From CAZFLY01 sp964519995 (GTDB lineage Bacteria > Planctomycetota > Phycisphaerae > Sedimentisphaerales > Anaerobacaceae): 64,000 nucleotides of DNA. Shown here in pieces: positions 62,982 to 64,000 of this stretch. The stretch is taken from contig CAZFLY010000005.1 in assembly GCA_964519995.1 (NCBI GenBank), positions 1-64,000 of the forward strand, read 5' to 3'. Numbering within the stretch: position 1 is the stretch's first letter; every line of letters begins with the position of its first letter. The notes below the pieces were generated by a model, which made no database searches, had not been told where the DNA came from, and saw only the letters and a list, made by a program, of their open reading frames with translations. Position numbers and translations under genes: made by a program.

Positions 62982-64000
62982 TCAGGGCGGGCCAATCTCT
63001 TCCCCCAGAACGGTAGGGTGCACCGAAAAGTATGCTACAAGCTTTTCAGCATCTTTAAATTCAGGTCGCAAATGCAGACAAATCTTTGCCTGCTGCAACG
63101 CTTCCGGCACCCTTTCTATCTTTGCCAGCAATTTTGCCAGCTCAAGTCGCCAATGGACCTGGCCATAATCCAACATCAAGGCTCGACGATAGCACGCTAT
63201 TGCGGCTTCGCAGTTGCCTTGTTGTCTGTAAATATTACCCAATGATATCATAGCCCAGGGAGAGGCGTCGGATTGCGAACACTTTGCTTCAAGTAAGCCC
63301 TGTATCTTACAATGAATTTGTTCGACAAGATCACCGTATTGCATGTCCTCAAGGATACCTGCCACAAAATTCAGTCGGCCAATATCGTTACCCGCAACTG
63401 AAATGGCCAAGTGAGGTCGACTGAGATAATTAACATAAATAAATACAATGCTCTTGAATAATTCGCTGTCCAACTCCATAGCGCGGTTAAATTTCTCAAT
63501 ACAATCTTCAATTTTACCTTCTCGAACGTCGAGGCAACCGGCGGCAAAACAAGCCATCGGGTCGCACGGCGCAATCTGAAATCCCTTCCTTATCTTCTCA
63601 GCCCCGAAATTATCATTGAGTACAAAATACTCAATCTGGCCGAGCATGCTATAAATCGGCCCATAAGTCGGGCACAGAAATCTTGCTTTGCGAAGCTCAG
63701 CTACAATATCATGAACCACTGGCATCGACTGCTCAGAGATAACAACTCCTCCCGTATCTAAATTCAGTGTTTGACTTATCGAACGCCAACGGTACACCTG
63801 GAGCCAATACTGATACCTAACATTCTCCGGTTCATAGCCGGAAGCCGTTGCTGCATGTGAGATTAACTCTGCATAGTCCTGGTCCGCACCCTGCCAAGCT
63901 CGATCTGCCGAACACTTTTGTAAATTGAGAGCCTTTTCCCAATGAGCCTCAGCAATGCGGGCACTGTCAGCATTAATGAGTATCCATATCCAAACCAAAA
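62982..64000 (-). CDS. TPR-repeat protein, 5' end beyond the window
   Basis: At least 338 residues of tetratricopeptide-type helices, clearest near the C-terminus (WAMISLGNIYRQQGNCEAAI followed by CYRRALMLDYGQ, and AKLLAKIERVPEALQQAKICL). The N-terminal WIWILINADSAR could be the end of a membrane helix. The frame runs off the window edge and only a TTG is available, so the start is outside. Similar TPR tails occur in O-antigen ligase-type proteins of glycan loci, but the visible part does not show that domain. Confidence 0.75.
   Translation of the reverse strand, partial: LVWIWILINADSARIAEAHWEKALNLQKCSADRAWQGADQDYAELISHAATASGYEPENVRYQYWLQVYRWRSISQTLNLDTGGVVISEQSMPVVHDIVAELRKARFLCPTYGPIYSMLGQIEYFVLNDNFGAEKIRKGFQIAPCDPMACFAAGCLDVREGKIEDCIEKFNRAMELDSELFKSIVFIYVNYLSRPHLAISVAGNDIGRLNFVAGILEDMQYGDLVEQIHCKIQGLLEAKCSQSDASPWAMISLGNIYRQQGNCEAAIACYRRALMLDYGQVHWRLELAKLLAKIERVPEALQQAKICLHLRPEFKDAEKLVAYFSVHPTVLGEEIGPP

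Noticed and set aside
1..64000. CRISPR arrays, insertion sequences, integrases, rRNA genes
   Set aside because: I looked for regularly spaced repeats, transposase motifs and rRNA sequence and found none, despite clear rearrangement near 32-34 kb.

Overview
This 64 kb window is a bacterial chromosome segment. Its left 13.5 kb is mixed housekeeping and accessory genes, mostly on the plus strand. From about 13.6 kb to the right edge it is one very large surface-glycan biosynthesis locus, entirely on the minus strand. The gene content fits a Planctomycetota-type organism (Phycisphaerae/Sedimentisphaerales-like): a PurS-PurS-PurL fusion, an oversized RNase HII-like protein, a secreted GH28 pectinase and an outsized glycan locus. 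That placement is an inference from gene content only; no rRNA or other phylogenetic marker is present.

Left part (1-13,482): a strikingly AT-rich choloylglycine hydrolase-family gene; a DUF362 gene whose conserved N-terminus lies upstream of any normal start codon; purL (with two N-terminal PurS-like domains) and purQ; a CAU-anticodon tRNA; an exported GH28 polygalacturonase-like protein; a macro-domain protein overlapping a zinc alcohol dehydrogenase; a ferritin-like protein that has lost its expected iron-binding histidines; and, on the minus strand, an AI-2E family permease and an RNase HII-like protein.

Glycan locus, read in transcription order from right to left. (a) 64,000-61,408: a TPR protein cut by the window edge and a WecA-type initiating transferase. 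(b) 61,371-55,185: CDP-sugar genes (rfbF, an SDR, a split transketolase, rfbG, rfbH), suggesting a CDP-3,6-dideoxyhexose, perhaps branched by a two-carbon unit. (c) 55,098-50,054: a GT10 fucosyltransferase-like enzyme, a Wzx-type flippase, an FkbM methyltransferase, a small membrane protein and a GT2. (d) 49,764-43,256: an unusual cassette with a GtrA/ribulose-phosphate-3-epimerase fusion, a nucleotidyltransferase/histidine-phosphatase fusion, a 2H phosphoesterase, an NTP transferase, a TylF-type methyltransferase, a polyprenyl-phosphate-type GT2 and a GDPD-like phosphodiesterase. (e) 43,193-34,270: GT-C, DUF2079 and polymerase-like membrane proteins, a methyltransferase and several glycosyltransferases. 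(f) 34,260-32,151: a rearranged zone with gene remnants around an intact licD. (g) 32,122-25,687: GDP-D-glycero-alpha-D-manno-heptose genes (gmhA-like, hddA, gmhB, hddC) with an epimerase, an SDR, a Gfo/Idh oxidoreductase and a transaldolase. (h) 25,584-22,027: phosphonate genes (cytidylyltransferase-PEP mutase fusion, phosphonopyruvate decarboxylase, phosphonoacetaldehyde-reductase-type dehydrogenase), then a 29-codon licD remnant. (i) 21,828-13,600: glycosyltransferases, a B12-binding radical SAM enzyme, a WecB-type 2-epimerase, two SDRs and a PglC/WbaP-type sugar transferase, closed by an intrinsic terminator.

The most interesting proposal is that the locus makes a glycan carrying CMP-activated 2-hydroxyethylphosphonate. 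PEP would go through phosphonopyruvate and phosphonoacetaldehyde to 2-hydroxyethylphosphonate, be activated by the fused cytidylyltransferase and be transferred by the LicD protein, possibly after C-methylation by the radical SAM enzyme in the manner of Fom3. The chemistry of the individual enzyme families is established; their combination and the final product are inference. Remnants of licD, phosphonopyruvate decarboxylase, the epimerase and a GT2 show that this part of the locus has been duplicated and partly deleted. No transposase, CRISPR array or rRNA was seen.
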